Positions 38,751-48,446 are shown, numbered from the stretch's first letter. The stretch: 64,000 nucleotides of DNA from G963422445 sp963422445 (GCA_963422445.2 OY729512.2:930001-994000), one strand, 5' to 3'. Numbers and translations: made by a program. Notes: a model not told the origin generated them from the letters alone.

Positions 38751-39677
38751 ATGGCAATCGCCAATCAGCGGGTCGTTTATCTGAACGGTGAATTCGTGCC
38801 GGAAAGCGAGGCTTTGCTTCCGATCAAGGATCAGGGCTTCAAATTTGGCGATGCGGTCTTCGATACGACCCGGACATTTGGCCATAGGATCTTCCGGCTG
38901 CGTGAACATCTTGAGCGGTTCGAACGCTCGCTCAACTATCTACAACTCAAGCCCGGGTACTCGATCGACGATTTCACGGAAATCACCGAAGAGGTGGTCC
39001 GACGCAATCTGCCGCTGATTGGCTCCGACGATGATTACTGGGTCACGCAACGGGTTAGCCGTGGCCTAGGTGCAGGTGATCGCGAGTCGTGGCCGGACTG
39101 GCCGTCGACGACTGTGATCGTGGAATGCACGCCGCTGCCTCTGGCCGTCCGCGCGCCGCAGTATCGTGATGGTCTCGAAGTGGTCACGCCGTCCGTCCGG
39201 CGTGTTGCTCCGGACATGGCAAGTCCACGGGCCAAGACCCACAACTACATCAATCTGGTTCTGGGCGATCTTGAGGCCACGGCACGGAACCCCAACGCGC
39301 ATGCGGTCTTGCTCGACCGTGACGGAAACCTCTCTGAAGGCAAGGGCAGCAATATCTTCCTGGTCAGCGACGGGTGCCTGCGGACACCCCGGGAACGGTT
39401 CGTGCTGCCCGGTGTCAGCCGCCAGGTCACGTGGGATCTGGCAGCCGGACTTGGCTACACTGTCGAGGAAGCCGATATCGACCTGTTCGATGCCTATAAC
39501 GCTGACGAAGCCTTTATTACATCGACCAGCTTTTGTATCTGCCCCATCCAGTCGATCAACGGCCGCAGACCCGGTGATTCGGCGATTCCGGGTCCGATAA
39601 CAGCAAAACTGATTGCCGCCTATGTCGCTCTGGTCGGATTCGACTGGTACGGGCAGTATCTGCGCCGGCTGTTGTAA
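38751..39677 (+). CDS. Class IV PLP-dependent aminotransferase (308 aa)
   Basis: Branched-chain/D-amino-acid aminotransferase fold. The N-terminal VYLNGEFVPESEALLPIKDQGF and GDAVFDTTRTFGHRIFRL are typical. The PLP lysine lies in SPRAKTHNYINLVLG. SEGKGSNIFLV and PGVSRQVTWDLA form the cofactor-phosphate side, and TSTSFCICPI the C-terminal loop. ATG 38751 has a strong ribosome site, and a GTG/ATG a few codons earlier is less likely. It may be an ilvE- or dat-like enzyme; the substrate cannot be decided here. It converges on mutY. Confidence 0.87.
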   Translation: MAIANQRVVYLNGEFVPESEALLPIKDQGFKFGDAVFDTTRTFGHRIFRLREHLERFERSLNYLQLKPGYSIDDFTEITEEVVRRNLPLIGSDDDYWVTQRVSRGLGAGDRESWPDWPSTTVIVECTPLPLAVRAPQYRDGLEVVTPSVRRVAPDMASPRAKTHNYINLVLGDLEATARNPNAHAVLLDRDGNLSEGKGSNIFLVSDGCLRTPRERFVLPGVSRQVTWDLAAGLGYTVEEADIDLFDAYNADEAFITSTSFCICPIQSINGRRPGDSAIPGPITAKLIAAYVALVGFDWYGQYLRRLL

Positions 39678-39689
39678 GCCGCAGCCGGG

Positions 39690-40766
39690 TCAGCCTTGTT
39701 CGATGGCGTGCCGGGCAACCTTTGTCATCAAGGTCGGTAGCCCGGCGGATGCGATGTCGGCAACCGGATACCAGAGGCCTGGCACCATCGCGGCCGTTGA
39801 CGATTCGATCCGGCTGGAGAACACGCTGAGTTCCAGTTTGAAATGCGTGAAACCATGACGGACGATACCCGGTAGTTCGGACCAGATTGCATTGACGGGG
39901 GCAAGATCGGACAAAGGGGCATCCGATAGCCCGGATGTCGTCCATTCGCTGGTCGGAATCTCAAGCATCCCGCCGAGCATGCCTTTCGTCGGACGCCGCT
40001 GGAGCAGGACATTGTGCCGCTCGTCGAGACACCAGAAAGCGGCGCCATACCGGGTCGGCAGGGCTGCCCGCGGCCGACGGCGAGGCAGCGTGTCGGTGAT
40101 GCCGGCGGCATGTCCGGCACAGGCCGTCCGCCAAGGGCAGGCAGGGCATTTGGGGGCACGTGGCGTGCATGTGGTCGCACCGAGATCCATGATCCCTTGG
40201 GCATAATCACCGGGCCGGGTGACCGGTGTCAGAGTCGCTGCAAGCTGCTGCAGCTGCGATTTGGCTGGTGGTAACGGATCGGTAACGGCATGAAGACGCG
40301 CGATGACGCGTTCTACGTTGCCGTCGACCGGCGTAGCAGGACGATCGAAGGCGATGGCGGCGATAGCCGCCGCAGTATAGGCACCAACTCCCGGCAAACC
40401 CCGGAGTTCAGATTCGGTGTCGGGGAAGCGGCCGCCATGGCCGGACGTGATCTCCATCGCGCATTTGTGCAGGTTCCGGGCGCGAGCGTAATAGCCGAGC
40501 CCGGCCCATTCGGCGAGGATATCGTCAAGCTGGGCTGCAGCCAGATCGGCGATGTCTGGCCAACGGGCGAGGAAGCGGGTGTAATAAGGAATCACGGCCT
40601 TGACGGTCGTTTGCTGTAACATGATCTCGCTGAGCCAGACATGGTACGGTTCGGATATCTGGCCAGCCGGTGCCCGCCAAGGCAGACTGCGTCCGTGAAT
40701 GTCGTACCAAGCCAGAAGTTGCGCCGGCAGCTGCTGGCGCATTTTGGCAGAGGATGCTGCAACCAT
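39690..40766 (-). CDS. mutY: A/G-specific adenine glycosylase (358 aa)
   Basis: Removes adenine mispaired with 8-oxoguanine. The helix-hairpin-helix LPGVGAYTAAAIAAIAF is followed by the catalytic Asp in PVDGNVERV. The adenine-recognition region SEIMLQQTTV and the [4Fe-4S] cysteines C-x6-C-x2-C-x5-C (in CTPRAPKCPACPWRTAC) are intact. The C-terminal NUDIX-like domain contains LLQRRPTKGMLGGMLEIP. The start could be ATG 40766 or 40742; neither has a clear ribosome site. It is divergent from dciA. Confidence 0.95.
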   Translation of the reverse strand: MVAASSAKMRQQLPAQLLAWYDIHGRSLPWRAPAGQISEPYHVWLSEIMLQQTTVKAVIPYYTRFLARWPDIADLAAAQLDDILAEWAGLGYYARARNLHKCAMEITSGHGGRFPDTESELRGLPGVGAYTAAAIAAIAFDRPATPVDGNVERVIARLHAVTDPLPPAKSQLQQLAATLTPVTRPGDYAQGIMDLGATTCTPRAPKCPACPWRTACAGHAAGITDTLPRRRPRAALPTRYGAAFWCLDERHNVLLQRRPTKGMLGGMLEIPTSEWTTSGLSDAPLSDLAPVNAIWSELPGIVRHGFTHFKLELSVFSSRIESSTAAMVPGLWYPVADIASAGLPTLMTKVARHAIEQG

Positions 40767-40838
40767 GTCTGAAACCGTATCGTCTACATCGCGAAAGACA
40801 AGCCGAAACGGCGCGCATCACCGCGCCGTTATCTTGCG

Positions 40839-41333
40839 ATGAATGAGACGCCGCCGCCAAAATCCGGAAAGCGCCGCCAAGGCCTTCGCCGGATGGCCTT
40901 CGCCGCCCGGCCCTTGACCAGCCGTGCGTTGCGGCGGCGCGGCTTTGTCGAATCCGCGATCATTCACAAATGGAACACGATCGTCGGCGAGCACATTGCA
41001 GGCTGGTGCGTTCCCCACCGGTTGGCCTTCGGGAAAGGCACGCAGGGCGGAACGCTGCATCTGCTTGTGCCAGGGGCTCGGGCACCGGAACTGCAGCATC
41101 TTGAACCGATTCTGCTCGAACGCATCAATATGGTCTTTGGTTACCCGGCAGTCGCCCGAATCGCACTGCTTCAGGGGTCCGTTCCGCCGCCTTCTGAAGC
41201 CAGACTGCGGACGCTTCGGCCGCTTGAATCGGCAGAGCAACTGTGGATTTCCGAACAGGTCGAGCAGATTCAGAGCCCGGACCTGAAGGCAGCGCTGGAA
41301 TCGTTGGGCCGAATGGTTCTGGCCGGTAATTGA
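40839..41333 (+). CDS. DUF721 / DciA-like protein (164 aa)
   Basis: DUF721 family member related to DciA, the replicative-helicase loader of bacteria without DnaC/DnaI. The N-terminal KH-like DUF721 core reads IIHKWNTIVGEHIAGWCVPHRLAF, followed by GGTLHLLVPGARAPELQHLEPILLERIN. The position between mutY and a DsbA-like gene followed by smc is common in alphaproteobacteria. Confidence 0.85.
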   Translation: MNETPPPKSGKRRQGLRRMAFAARPLTSRALRRRGFVESAIIHKWNTIVGEHIAGWCVPHRLAFGKGTQGGTLHLLVPGARAPELQHLEPILLERINMVFGYPAVARIALLQGSVPPPSEARLRTLRPLESAEQLWISEQVEQIQSPDLKAALESLGRMVLAGN

Positions 41334-41411
41334 GCAGATTCGCGCGATTGGCAGTTGCCATCCGGCATGTCTGTGCTAGTCTCCGCGATATCTTGTGGAT
41401 CGGAGCATGAC

Positions 41412-42035
41412 ATGCACCGCAGAATGCTGAATCGGGTCTTGGGCTTCGCACTGTTGATGCCCGCTGCGGTTCTGGTTCCGGGAGCTCGCGCCCGGACGGA
41501 CGACGACATAGACTTGGCGATGGCTCTGGCGCCCCGCATCGTTGGCGATCCCGATGCCAGGGTGACGCTGACCGAATTCTACTCGCTGACCTGCCCGCAA
41601 TGTGCACGGCTGCATGCCGAAATCTATCCGCAACTCCACAAGGTCTTTATCCATACCGGACGGGTCAAACTGGACTTCCGTGACTTTCCCCTGGACGCCT
41701 TGGCGCTACGGGCGGCGGCTCTGGCGCGCTGCCTGCCGGCAAAACGCCATGCAGCGATGATCGACGTCCTGCTCAAACAACAGGCGTCATGGGCACAAGC
41801 CGAGGATCCGCTGGAGAGCTTGGTCCGCATCGGCCGGCTTGCCGGTCTTGACGGCACCAGGGCGCGGGCCTGCATGTCCAATACGGACCTGCTGGACGGA
41901 ATCCTCAACTTGCGCCTTGAAGCTAGCAGAACCTTGGAGATCAATGCGACGCCGACGCTGTTCCTGAATGGAGACAAGATCGAGGTGCAGTTCTACGACG
42001 ACTTGGCGCAACTTCTCGTCGATGCCGGCGCCTGA
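41412..42035 (+). CDS. DsbA-family thiol:disulfide oxidoreductase (207 aa)
   Basis: Periplasmic thioredoxin-fold protein. ATG 41412 is chosen because GGAGC precedes it and it gives a proper signal peptide (RRMLNRVLGFALLMPAAVLV, cleavage after ARA); the frame is open to 41355. The active site is CPQC in YSLTCPQCARLH, and the cis-Pro loop is INATPTLFLNG. It probably oxidises cysteines of exported proteins. Its stop is 32 bp before the chosen smc start. Confidence 0.88.
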   Translation: MHRRMLNRVLGFALLMPAAVLVPGARARTDDDIDLAMALAPRIVGDPDARVTLTEFYSLTCPQCARLHAEIYPQLHKVFIHTGRVKLDFRDFPLDALALRAAALARCLPAKRHAAMIDVLLKQQASWAQAEDPLESLVRIGRLAGLDGTRARACMSNTDLLDGILNLRLEASRTLEINATPTLFLNGDKIEVQFYDDLAQLLVDAGA

Positions 42036-42066
42036 GAACGGGTTCGCCGGCGAGGTAGAGACCAAC

Positions 42067-45000
42067 GTGCAGTTCGACAGCATCCGCTTGAGTGGCTTCA
42101 AGTCCTTTGTCGACCCGGTCAGCCTCGACATCGCTGAAGGATTGACCGGGATCGTTGGCCCGAATGGCTGCGGAAAATCCAACCTGGTTGAAGCGCTGCG
42201 CTGGGTTATGGGCGAGACATCGGCGCGCCGGATGCGCGGTGGCGAGATGGATGATGTGATCTTCGCCGGTACGGCCAGCCGTCCCGCTTACAATACCGCC
42301 GAAGTCACGCTCGTGGTCGACAATTCCGGGCGTGACGCGCCGTCAGCGCTGAATGATACGACGGAGTTGAATATCAGCCGCCGCATTGAACGCAGTAGGG
42401 GGTCGCAGTTTCGTGTCAATGGTCGTGATGTTCGGGGCCGGGACGTGCAACTCCTGTTTGCCGATGCCAGTTCCGGCGCCCGGTCAGCCGGTATTGTCAG
42501 GCAGGGTCGAATCGGCTCGGTTATCAGCGCCAAGCCTTCGGAGCGCCGCATCCTGCTTGAGGAAGCGGCGAATATCCGTGGTTTGCAGTCGCGGCGCCAT
42601 GAGGCGGAACTCCGTCTGCGGGCGGCCGAGGCCAATCTGCAGCGTCTCGAAGACATTTTGCAGACGCTGGACCAGCAGTTGCAGGGCTTGCGGTCGCAGG
42701 CGAAACAAGCTGTTCGATATCGCAAGGTCAGCGAACAGATTCGCCAGATTGAAGCGGTGGTTCTGCATGGCCGCTGGCGGGCTTTGCGCGGGCAGCGGGA
42801 GAGCGCGGTAGTTGCGCTCGAACAGGCTGAAACAGCCGTTGCGGCTGCGGCCAGCGAGGCCGCCCGCGAGGCGACCCGCCGCACCGAACTCGCGGCGAAG
42901 CTGCCCGATTTGCGCCGGACCGAAGCCGAACGGGCGGCGGCTCTGCAGTGTTTGACCCTGGCGCTAGCGGATCTCGATAACGAAGATAAGCGGATTGCTC
43001 AGGCTCGAACTGATGCAGAGACCCGGCTACGCCAGACCGATGCGGATATCGAGCGTGAAACCGCATTGCGCGAGGACGCCACCGAAAATATCGAATCCCT
43101 GTCCCGTCAACGCAATGCGGCCACGGGAGCGCAGGACGGGAGCGAAGAGCGGAAGGCCGCGGCAGCCGGTCTCAAGGAGGCCGAGGCTGCGGTTGCGGCT
43201 TGTGAAGCCGAGATAGCCGCGCTCGCCGGGACGGTTGCCAACATTGAAGCCCGGCACGGCGCTTTCAAGCAACAGGCCCGAATTGCCGGCGAGCGTCACG
43301 ACCGCCTTCAGCAGCAACTGATGCAGTTGACGCAACAGGAGCGCAAGGTCGTCAAGGCCACCACGACCCTGGAAGACATTGAGTCCGCCCGCGCGGCCGC
43401 CACGGATCTGCAGCAACAGTCCGACGATGCCGGGCGGATGCTCGATGCGACCGAAGAGAAAAAAGCCGCGCAATCGCTTATCGTCGAACAGGCGCGGGAT
43501 GTTCTTGCGAGTATTGATGCGGCGACCGCCAGACTTGAAGCTGAGGCTGGTGCACTGGGTGATCTGCTGGCGTCCGACGCGCCCTGCGGGCTGGTTCCGG
43601 CGATCGATACATTGACAGTCAAGGTCGGTTACGAAGCGGCGCTTGGGGCTGCACTCGGCGAAGATCTGAATGCGCCGGTGTGTGTGCCGGGCGCCGATGT
43701 CCCGCAAAGACAGTGGACGGCGCTGGCAAGAAGCGGAGCCACCACACTGCCGAAGCTGGCGGTCGCTCTGGATACCGTGGTTGACGGACCGGCCGAACTG
43801 AATCAACGGTTGTCGCAAATCGGTGTGGTGCCTGATGCGGGCTGTGCCGACCGCCTGCAACCTCGGCTTCGCCAGGGCCAGCGCCTGACAACCCGGGCTG
43901 GCGGCCTGTGGCGCTGGGATGGATTCACGGTCGCGGTCGGGGCTCCAGACGGGATCACGACACGAATGCGTCAGCGCAACCGAAAAGCTGACATCGAAAC
44001 CCGGATTTTGACCCTAGCAACGGAACACAGCAAGGCCGAGGCGGCGCTTGTAGCAAGCCGTGCCTCGCTCGAAGGGATCACTGACCGCGTGCAGACGGAA
44101 CGGCAAGGCCGGCGCGACGCCCGTTTGGCCGCCGAAGCCGCACGAGAACGGGTCGTGGGTCTGGAACGGCAGCAACTGGAGTTCGATGCAAGGCTTCGTG
44201 GCATTGCTGAAAGCCGCGACCGGCTCGTTGCCGACCGGGACGAGTCGGCGGAGCATCGCCGCACTGCCGAAGCTGAGGCCGAAGCCTTGCCAGATACCGC
44301 AGAATTACGGCGCCAGGGCGTGGACAATCGTGAACTCCTGGTAGCACGGCGCGAGGCGCTTGCTGTGGCCCGCAGTGAGCATGACCGGTTGGTTCGGGAG
44401 GCGCAGGATCGGCAAGCGAGTCTCACGGCGCTTGCTGACGCCCTCAAATCCTGGTCGGAACGCTTGGCCCGCGCGACTGGCCGGATCAATGATCTGACGC
44501 AGCGACGTGTGCGGGAAACCACTGAGATTGCACGCTTGGCCGCGCGGCCGGACGAAATCCGCGCGCGGCGGACCGAGCTTGGTGACGCGGTCAAGACGGT
44601 CGGGTTAGAACGGCAGGCTGCCGCCGATGCTCTCGCGCAAGCCGAAGCCGGTCTTGCCGCTGCTGACAGCGCCGGCCGCGCTGCCGACCGGGCTGTAATC
44701 GCAACACGAGAAGAGCGTGTTCGGGCCGAGGCGGCTGTCGCACAGCATGATGCGGTTCTGAACGATCTGAGAACGGGGGTGTTTGAACGGTTCGATTGCG
44801 ACTTCGATGAACTCCTTGTCAGAGCCGGGGTCAGTCCCGATGCGGTATCCGACGATATGGAGGAGTCCGAAGTGCGGATCGAACGGCTGATCCGGGAGCG
44901 CGAGCGGATCGGTGCGGTCAATCTGCGTGCTGAGCACGAAGTCGCGGAACTTGAAGATCGGATCGCTGGAATGGACGCCGAGCGAAACGATCTTACTGGT

Positions 45001-45534
45001 GCGATAAACCGGCTGCGGCGCGCGGTTTCTGCACTCAATCGAGAAGGTCGGGAGCGCCTTTCCGACGCTTTTGCGGATATGGATCGGCATTTCCGGGATC
45101 TGTTTGTTCGCCTGTTCGGCGGCGGGCGCGCGCATCTGGAACTGATCGAAGGGAATGATCCGCTTGATGCCGGGTTGGAGATCATGGCCAGCCCACCGGG
45201 CAAGAAGATGCAGATGCTGTCGTTATTGTCAGGCGGCGAACAGGCCTTGACGGCTTTGGCGCTGGTCTTTGCGGCCTTCCTGACCAGCCCGTCTCCGCTC
45301 TGTATCCTCGACGAGGTCGACGCTCCGCTCGACGATAGTAACGTTGCCCGTTTCTGCAAACTGGTCGATGACATTGCTCGCGATACTGGGACGCGCTTCC
45401 TGATCATCACTCATCATCGTCTGACCATGGCTCGGATGGATCGGCTCTACGGGGTCACGATGGCTGAACGCGGGGTCAGTCAGCTGGTGTCGGTCGAACT
45501 CGGTCAGGCTGTTGCCTTGCGCGAAACCGCCTGA
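42067..45534 (+). CDS. smc: Chromosome segregation protein SMC (about 1155 aa)
   Basis: Condensin ATPase that organises the chromosome with ScpA/ScpB. The N-terminal head has FDSIRLSGFKSFVDPV and Walker A GPNGCGKSN (residues 31-39). Two long Ala/Glu/Arg-rich coiled coils flank a hinge near residues 490-620 (SDAPCGLVPAIDTLTVKVGY to GGLWRWDGF). The C-terminal head has the signature LLSGGEQALTALALVFAAFL and Walker B CILDEVDAPLDDSNV. GTG 42067 fits the family N-terminus; ATG 42022, overlapping the previous gene, and 41968 are in-frame alternatives. The frame is intact. Confidence 0.96.
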   Translation: MQFDSIRLSGFKSFVDPVSLDIAEGLTGIVGPNGCGKSNLVEALRWVMGETSARRMRGGEMDDVIFAGTASRPAYNTAEVTLVVDNSGRDAPSALNDTTELNISRRIERSRGSQFRVNGRDVRGRDVQLLFADASSGARSAGIVRQGRIGSVISAKPSERRILLEEAANIRGLQSRRHEAELRLRAAEANLQRLEDILQTLDQQLQGLRSQAKQAVRYRKVSEQIRQIEAVVLHGRWRALRGQRESAVVALEQAETAVAAAASEAAREATRRTELAAKLPDLRRTEAERAAALQCLTLALADLDNEDKRIAQARTDAETRLRQTDADIERETALREDATENIESLSRQRNAATGAQDGSEERKAAAAGLKEAEAAVAACEAEIAALAGTVANIEARHGAFKQQARIAGERHDRLQQQLMQLTQQERKVVKATTTLEDIESARAAATDLQQQSDDAGRMLDATEEKKAAQSLIVEQARDVLASIDAATARLEAEAGALGDLLASDAPCGLVPAIDTLTVKVGYEAALGAALGEDLNAPVCVPGADVPQRQWTALARSGATTLPKLAVALDTVVDGPAELNQRLSQIGVVPDAGCADRLQPRLRQGQRLTTRAGGLWRWDGFTVAVGAPDGITTRMRQRNRKADIETRILTLATEHSKAEAALVASRASLEGITDRVQTERQGRRDARLAAEAARERVVGLERQQLEFDARLRGIAESRDRLVADRDESAEHRRTAEAEAEALPDTAELRRQGVDNRELLVARREALAVARSEHDRLVREAQDRQASLTALADALKSWSERLARATGRINDLTQRRVRETTEIARLAARPDEIRARRTELGDAVKTVGLERQAAADALAQAEAGLAAADSAGRAADRAVIATREERVRAEAAVAQHDAVLNDLRTGVFERFDCDFDELLVRAGVSPDAVSDDMEESEVRIERLIRERERIGAVNLRAEHEVAELEDRIAGMDAERNDLTGAINRLRRAVSALNREGRERLSDAFADMDRHFRDLFVRLFGGGRAHLELIEGNDPLDAGLEIMASPPGKKMQMLSLLSGGEQALTALALVFAAFLTSPSPLCILDEVDAPLDDSNVARFCKLVDDIARDTGTRFLIITHHRLTMARMDRLYGVTMAERGVSQLVSVELGQAVALRETA

Positions 45535-45568
45535 CTGGCGGTGGCCGGCTGCAGGGATATGGTGCCGT

Positions 45569-45587
45569 GGCGGGTTTTGCGCCCGCC
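45569..45587 (+). terminator. GC hairpin after smc
   Basis: Stem GGCGGG/CCCGCC with a 7-nt loop, 35 bp after the smc stop. There is no U-tract. It may mark the smc transcript end, possibly Rho-assisted. The evidence is weak. Confidence 0.35.
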
Positions 45588-45766
45588 GCGAACTGGTTGA
45601 TGACTTGCGGGAAAATTTTGCGCTCGCGAGTCGGAGCCGCGGACGCAAGGTACCTCCGCCGTGCCGGAAGACGCCCAAATTTTCCCCGGACCAGAGATAG
45701 TTCTGGCGCAAGATAGTCTGCCTGAGATATGTCGTCGCTCGTTACGGATTTGCCTTTGTGTATCGC

Positions 45767-45795
45767 TTGACATCGAATTCGACCGACCCTATTTT
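45767..45795 (+). promoter_or_regulatory. Candidate sigma-70 promoter of the ATP synthase F0 operon
   Basis: Consensus TTGACA (45767-45772), 17 bp spacer, TATTTT (45790-45795), 78 bp upstream of atpI. It is the best promoter match I noticed in the window. It lies in the 338-bp gap between smc and atpI, which holds no supported gene. Confidence 0.6.
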
Positions 45796-45872
45796 GACCG
45801 CGTTTTGGCGGGGCTGTTTCCGCGAAAGTATCCTGTGCGACGGACTTGTAGTGGGAAGATCGCGGATGCCGC

Positions 45873-46235
45873 ATGGCAGAGGACGAACCTAGGCAAGCGC
45901 CACCGCCCGGTGATCTGGACGCCCGATTACGGGCGGCGCGCGAGGCCGCGCGAACGGATGAAGGAAGGCGGTCGAGCAGAGCGGTCTCGTCGACTCTGGC
46001 GGGGATGGCCATGCGAGCCGGTGTCGAGTTGGTGGCTGGTGTTGCAGTCGGCGTTGCGGCGGGTTATGGCCTCGACAGCTGGCTTGATACGTTCCCGGTA
46101 ATGTTGATCCTGTGCTTTGTGCTGGGAGCAGCGGCTGGGATGTTGAATGTGTATCGTGCGGTTACGGGCCTTGGAATGGCGCTGGGATACCGGCAGACGG
46201 ACGATGACAAGACGCCTCGGGATGGGCGTCGGTGA
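45873..46235 (+). CDS. atpI: ATP synthase protein I (AtpI/AtpZ-like, 120 aa)
   Basis: Small membrane protein encoded first in F0 operons, thought to help c-ring assembly or Mg2+ handling. A charged N-terminal 40 residues precede two hydrophobic helices (GVELVAGVAVGVAAGYGLDS and FPVMLILCFVLGAAAGMLNV), which is the AtpI hairpin. atpB starts 18 bp downstream. Confidence 0.9.
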   Translation: MAEDEPRQAPPPGDLDARLRAAREAARTDEGRRSSRAVSSTLAGMAMRAGVELVAGVAVGVAAGYGLDSWLDTFPVMLILCFVLGAAAGMLNVYRAVTGLGMALGYRQTDDDKTPRDGRR

Positions 46236-46253
46236 CAGTGCGAGGGAAAGGTT

Positions 46254-46976
46254 TTGGCGTCTCCGGTCGAACAGTTCAAATTGAAGCCTTTGGTTCCGCT
46301 CGAGATCGGCGGCGTCGATCTGTCCTATACGAACTCTGCCCTGTGGATGACCATCACGGTCATCGCAGTGACAGCGTTTCTGACGCTGAGCATGCGGGGC
46401 GGCAGGATGGTGCCGGGCCGTTGGCAATCAATGGCCGAGATGTCCTACGAGTTCATCGCCAGTATGGTGCGTGAAAATGTCGGCAGTGAGGGACGGCAGT
46501 ATTTTCCGTTCATCTTCAGCCTGTTCATGTTCATCCTGTTCGGCAATCTGCTCGGGATGATCCCGTATTCCTACACCTTCACGAGCCAAATCATCGTTAC
46601 ATTCGTGATGGCGATCACGATCTTCATCGGGGTAACGGTGATTGGCCTGATCCGGCACGGCCTGCACTTCTTCACCCTGTTTTTTCCATCCGGCACGCCG
46701 ATCGCGCTGGCGCCGCTGTTGGTGCCGATCGAGATCATTTCCTATTTTGTGAGGCCGGTCAGTCTTTCGGTACGGCTTTTCGCCAACATGATGGCTGGCC
46801 ACACGATGATGAAGGTGTTCGGCGGGTTTGCCGTGCTCATGGGCCTGTTTGGTGTGGCGCCGATCATTCTGCTGGTCGCGCTGACCGGTTTTGAAGTCCT
46901 GGTTGCGGTGTTGCAGGCCTACGTCTTCACTGTGCTCACCTGCATGTATCTCAACGACGCCATTCACCTGCACTGA
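46254..46976 (+). CDS. atpB: ATP synthase F0 subunit a (240 aa)
   Basis: Proton-channel subunit in the membrane. It is strongly hydrophobic with 5-6 helices. The essential Arg is in the helix VSLSVRLFANMMAGH, with the preceding PIEIISYFVRP typical. The end AVLQAYVFTVLTCMYLNDAI is also diagnostic. The start codon is TTG 46254, preceded by GAGGGAAAGG. It is followed by atpE. Confidence 0.96.
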   Translation: MASPVEQFKLKPLVPLEIGGVDLSYTNSALWMTITVIAVTAFLTLSMRGGRMVPGRWQSMAEMSYEFIASMVRENVGSEGRQYFPFIFSLFMFILFGNLLGMIPYSYTFTSQIIVTFVMAITIFIGVTVIGLIRHGLHFFTLFFPSGTPIALAPLLVPIEIISYFVRPVSLSVRLFANMMAGHTMMKVFGGFAVLMGLFGVAPIILLVALTGFEVLVAVLQAYVFTVLTCMYLNDAIHLH

Positions 46977-47026
46977 CCGGCCTTCGGATACTTAGAACTC
47001 CACTCGACAGAAGGAAGGACCCTCTA

Positions 47027-47251
47027 ATGGAACTTGATGCAGCCAAGATGATCGGAGCCGGCCTGGCCGTCATAGCACTTGCCGGTGTCGGTATCGGTAT
47101 CGGCAATATTTTCTCGTCTCTGGTCTCGTCGATTGCTCGCAATCCGGCGGCCCGTGGCGAAGTCTTCGGCATCGGCATTCTCGGCTTTGCTCTGACCGAG
47201 GCGATCGCGCTGTTTGCGCTGCTGATTTCCTTCCTGATTCTTTTCACCTGA
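47027..47251 (+). CDS. atpE: ATP synthase F0 subunit c (74 aa)
   Basis: Proteolipid forming the rotating c-ring. The first helix is glycine-rich (GLAVIALAGVGIGIGNIF), the polar loop is RNPAARGEV and the second helix holds the ion-binding Glu in ALTEAIALFALL. The sequence around the Glu suits protons; I see no clear sodium motif. AGAAGGAAGG precedes ATG 47027. Confidence 0.97.
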   Translation: MELDAAKMIGAGLAVIALAGVGIGIGNIFSSLVSSIARNPAARGEVFGIGILGFALTEAIALFALLISFLILFT

Positions 47252-47312
47252 GTCCCGCGACTCACGGCGCTGACGAGCGGCGCTAGGCGGACAAGACGGC
47301 GAGGGAGAGCAA

Positions 47313-47927
47313 ATGCCGGCGATCATGAACGCCTTGCAAAGACTGCTCAGGCCAAGCTGGACGACGATGTCGTTTGCGATGATATTGTCGGCGGCCGGCG
47401 ACTTGGCGCGGGCCGCGGGAGAGGTCAAGCTGCCGCAGCTCGACATCCAGAGTTACGCCTCCCAGATTTTCTGGCTGATCATCAGTTTTTTCGTCCTATA
47501 TTTCCTAGTCGCCAAGGTCACGGTGCCTCGGATTTCCGAGGTTATGGAAGAACGCCAGGAACGGATCGCGGATGATCTCGACAAGGCCGAATCCCTGAAG
47601 AAAGAGGCTGAACAGGTCGAGGCGGAGTATGAAAAGTCGCAGCGCGACGCGCTTGACAAGGGCAATGCCATAAAGCGGGCCGCCCAGGAGGATGCCGCCG
47701 CGAACCGGGATCAGGCCGAAGCCGCGGAGCGCGAAAGGGTCGCCAACATGCTGCAGGATGCGGAGGCTCGTATCGCCGCGGCCAGTGCCGAGGCTGTCGG
47801 CAACATCCGTTCGGTGGCTGGCGGGGTTGTTGGTGATGCGGTCGCGAAACTTGCCGGTCTCAAGGTCGCGGATGACCGGATCGACCAGGCGATCGACGAG
47901 GCCATGGCGGAGCGAAGCCGATCATGA
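47313..47927 (+). CDS. atpF': ATP synthase F0 subunit b' (204 aa)
   Basis: One of the two different peripheral-stalk subunits of alphaproteobacteria and phototrophs. A membrane helix (SQIFWLIISFFVLYFLVAKV) is followed by a long charged coiled coil (EERQERIADDLDKAESLKKE onward). The N-terminal extension of about 45 residues before the helix is typical of b'. GCGAGGGAG precedes ATG 47313. Its end overlaps atpF by 4 bases (ATGA). Confidence 0.92.
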   Translation: MPAIMNALQRLLRPSWTTMSFAMILSAAGDLARAAGEVKLPQLDIQSYASQIFWLIISFFVLYFLVAKVTVPRISEVMEERQERIADDLDKAESLKKEAEQVEAEYEKSQRDALDKGNAIKRAAQEDAAANRDQAEAAERERVANMLQDAEARIAAASAEAVGNIRSVAGGVVGDAVAKLAGLKVADDRIDQAIDEAMAERSRS

Positions 47928-48400
47928 CTGCCGAACTAGCGGTTGCAATTGCCTTTGTGATTTTTGCCATCCTGGTGATCTGGAAGGGCGTTGCGAAAAT
48001 CACCGTCAGTCTTGACAAGCGGGGGGCGGAAATCCGCCGTAAACTTGAGGATGCGCAGCAGTTGCGTGAAGAAGCGCAGTTGCTGCTGGCGCAGAACCAA
48101 CGCAAACAGCGTGACGCCCAGAGCGAAGCCGAAGAGATCGTCGCGCGGGCCCGCGATGAAGCCGAGCGGCTCAAGGCAGATGCGGCCGAAAAAATCGCGG
48201 AGACAATCAAACGACGCGAAGACCAGGCTGTTGCACGGATTGCTCAGGCTGAAGCCCGCGCGTTGCAGGATGTTCGAGACGAGGTCGTGGATCTTGCCAT
48301 TGACGCCACGTCCAGATTGATCACCGAGAATATGACGGCCGCAACCCAGAACCGGCTGATCGGTGAAGCTGCCCGGGATCTTGCTGGCAAGCTGCAATAG
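47924..48400 (+). CDS. atpF: ATP synthase F0 subunit b (158 aa)
   Basis: Second peripheral-stalk subunit. An N-terminal membrane helix (LAVAIAFVIFAILVIWKGV) is followed by a coiled coil (KRGAEIRRKLEDAQQLREEA) to the end. It is translationally coupled to atpF' by an ATGA overlap. The F1 genes are not in this window, as expected where F0 and F1 operons are separate. Confidence 0.94.
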   Translation: MTAELAVAIAFVIFAILVIWKGVAKITVSLDKRGAEIRRKLEDAQQLREEAQLLLAQNQRKQRDAQSEAEEIVARARDEAERLKADAAEKIAETIKRREDQAVARIAQAEARALQDVRDEVVDLAIDATSRLITENMTAATQNRLIGEAARDLAGKLQ

Positions 48401-48429
48401 GCGGGTGTCAGGCTGGAGGTCATTGTGTT

Positions 48430-48446
48430 CCGCTTCGATGAAGCGG
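48430..48446 (+). terminator. Hairpin after the F0 operon
   Basis: Perfect 7-bp stem CCGCTTC/GAAGCGG with a GAT loop, 30 bp past the atpF stop. There is no U-tract, so it is a possible Rho-assisted or processing end for the atp transcript. Confidence 0.4.

Noticed and set aside
43971..45410. 479-codon minus-strand frame inside smc
   Set aside because: Ser/Arg-rich antisense shadow of the SMC coiled coil; no start signal or domain.
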